From: Dioscorea cayenensis subsp. rotundata | Lineage: Eukaryota; Streptophyta; Magnoliopsida; Dioscoreales; Dioscoreaceae | Assembly: GCF_009730915.1 (NCBI RefSeq) | Contig: NC_052477.1 | Coordinates: 25,934,578 to 25,998,577, forward strand | Length of the DNA: 64,000 nucleotides | Direction of reading: 5' to 3' | Shown here: positions 63,275 to 64,000 of the stretch, one piece after another | How the letters are laid out: each line of letters begins with the position of its first letter | How positions within the stretch are numbered: the first letter of the stretch is position 1 | Position numbers and translations under genes: made by a program | Notes under the pieces: generated by a model | The model's database searches: none | What the model was told of the DNA's origin: nothing | Seen by the model: only the letters and a program-made list of their open reading frames with translations

Positions 63275-63565
63275 ACTGCCACAAAAACTCGTTTCTTAAA
63301 CAGATACCTCATTTTTAAACAAAACCCTCATTTCTTAAAGCGGAAAACTCGTTTCTTAAGCAGAGACTCATCGTTTTTTAAAGCGAAACCTCTTTTTCTT
63401 AAGCAGGAAAACTCATTTCTTAAACAAAAAAACTCAATTTTTAAACAAAAAAACTCATTTTTTTAAACAAAAACTCATTTTTAAAGCAGGAAACTTCGTT
63501 TTTAAAAGCGAGCATACATACCTCATATTTTTAAATAGAAGCTTCGTTTCGAATAGAAAGCTCAT
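63275..63565. repeat. Minisatellite of about 20-bp units
   Basis: Repeated units of the form AAACTC(A/G)TTTTTTAAACA with lengths near 18-22 bp, about 13 copies. Related units appear alone near 62598-62652, so the array may have grown from a motif already in the element. Confidence 0.85.
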
Positions 63566-63789
63566 TGTACTTAAAGGGCATTATAGTCAAACCCCGCATC
63601 ACTTGCCATAACTTCCCATGAGGACAATTTCAGTCCAAAAATTCCAAATTAACTCTATCAATCACTTTATTAGATGTTTGGGGGTTTAAAAATCATTGTA
63701 TTAAAGAGGAAGGGGTTTTTGAGGGAGTCAAATGCTGAGGTGTTTTTTTGATGATATTACAGACTTCTGAGTGTTTTTGGCGATTTACT

Positions 63790-64000
63790 TAAAATTATCA
63801 TTTCAAGCACTGATTTTTAATTATTTTGAACATTTATGGTGTGTTGTAGGAATTCCACATTAATTTAAAACATCTCAGTAATACACATTTTTACCATCAT
63901 GTATTATTTTAAATAAATTTAAAAATTGCAAATAATTGAATTATCTCTAATTATAATTAACAAAAATTATTATTATTTTTTAAATCCCATTTTCTAGAAT
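63790..64000. repeat. About 215-bp direct repeat, right copy (cut by window end)
   Basis: Same sequence as 62182-62400 in direct orientation, offset about 1.6 kb. It may be an LTR pair or a tandem duplication; the far side lies outside the window. Confidence 0.9.

Noticed and set aside
1..64000. CRISPR arrays, bacterial operons, tRNA and rRNA genes, integrated viral genes
   Set aside because: No spacer-repeat array, ribosome-binding-site gene clusters, cloverleaf with A/B boxes, rRNA core sequence or viral capsid/replicase signature was seen. The only tRNA-like match is the copia primer-binding site.

Overview
The window is nuclear DNA of a flowering plant. The evidence is spliced genes with GT-AG introns, telo-box promoters, low GC, abundant Mutator-like, hAT, LINE and copia relics, and a CCaMK gene, which in land plants marks competence for arbuscular mycorrhizal symbiosis. 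The species cannot be fixed from the sequence. The AT-rich coding sequences do not look like a grass.

Host genes, left to right: a membrane steroid-binding/MAPR-type cytochrome-b5-fold gene (12.3-13.9 kb, +); a three-exon J-domain gene (14.1-15.8 kb, -), convergent with it; a complete 13-exon ERGIC3/Erv46-type cargo receptor gene (17.2-23.7 kb, -); a DUF630/DUF632 gene (25.0-28.9 kb, -) with a long 5' leader; a KRI1-like ribosome-biogenesis gene (53.0-54.9 kb, -); a complete five-exon ribosomal protein eL30 gene (55.2-57.8 kb, +), divergent from KRI1 across a promoter with two telo-boxes; and a seven-exon CCaMK gene (58.7-61.7 kb, +). Exon junctions were set by reading frame and splice sites on the sequence.

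The rest is mostly transposon-derived. Region 0.9-2.9 kb is a broken LINE. Region 3.3-5.3 kb is a Mutator-like foldback element with a perfect 9-bp target duplication, into whose left arm a 902-bp hAT-type element has jumped (8-bp duplication). Region 5.7-7.2 kb is probably PIF/Harbinger-like. Region 8.9-10.8 kb is a LINE 3' end with an internal 466-bp tandem duplication. A copia relic sits in an ERGIC3 intron. Region 30.8-31.7 kb is a foldback element. Region 36.4-37.4 kb is a terminal-inverted-repeat element carrying a fragment of a pyruvate decarboxylase gene. Region 37.6-52.2 kb is a large two-gene Mutator-like transposon (mudrA-type transposase on -, plant-mobile-domain gene on +), whose mobile-domain gene is split by two copies of a non-coding LTR-like family; a third copy lies at 33.9-36.4 kb in the opposite orientation.

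Four of the seven conserved host genes carry a one-base frame break at a short homopolymer, while the family-like frame carries on downstream. Removing one base per site restores family-typical lengths. This looks like consensus indel error more than gene death, and it decides how these genes should be read.
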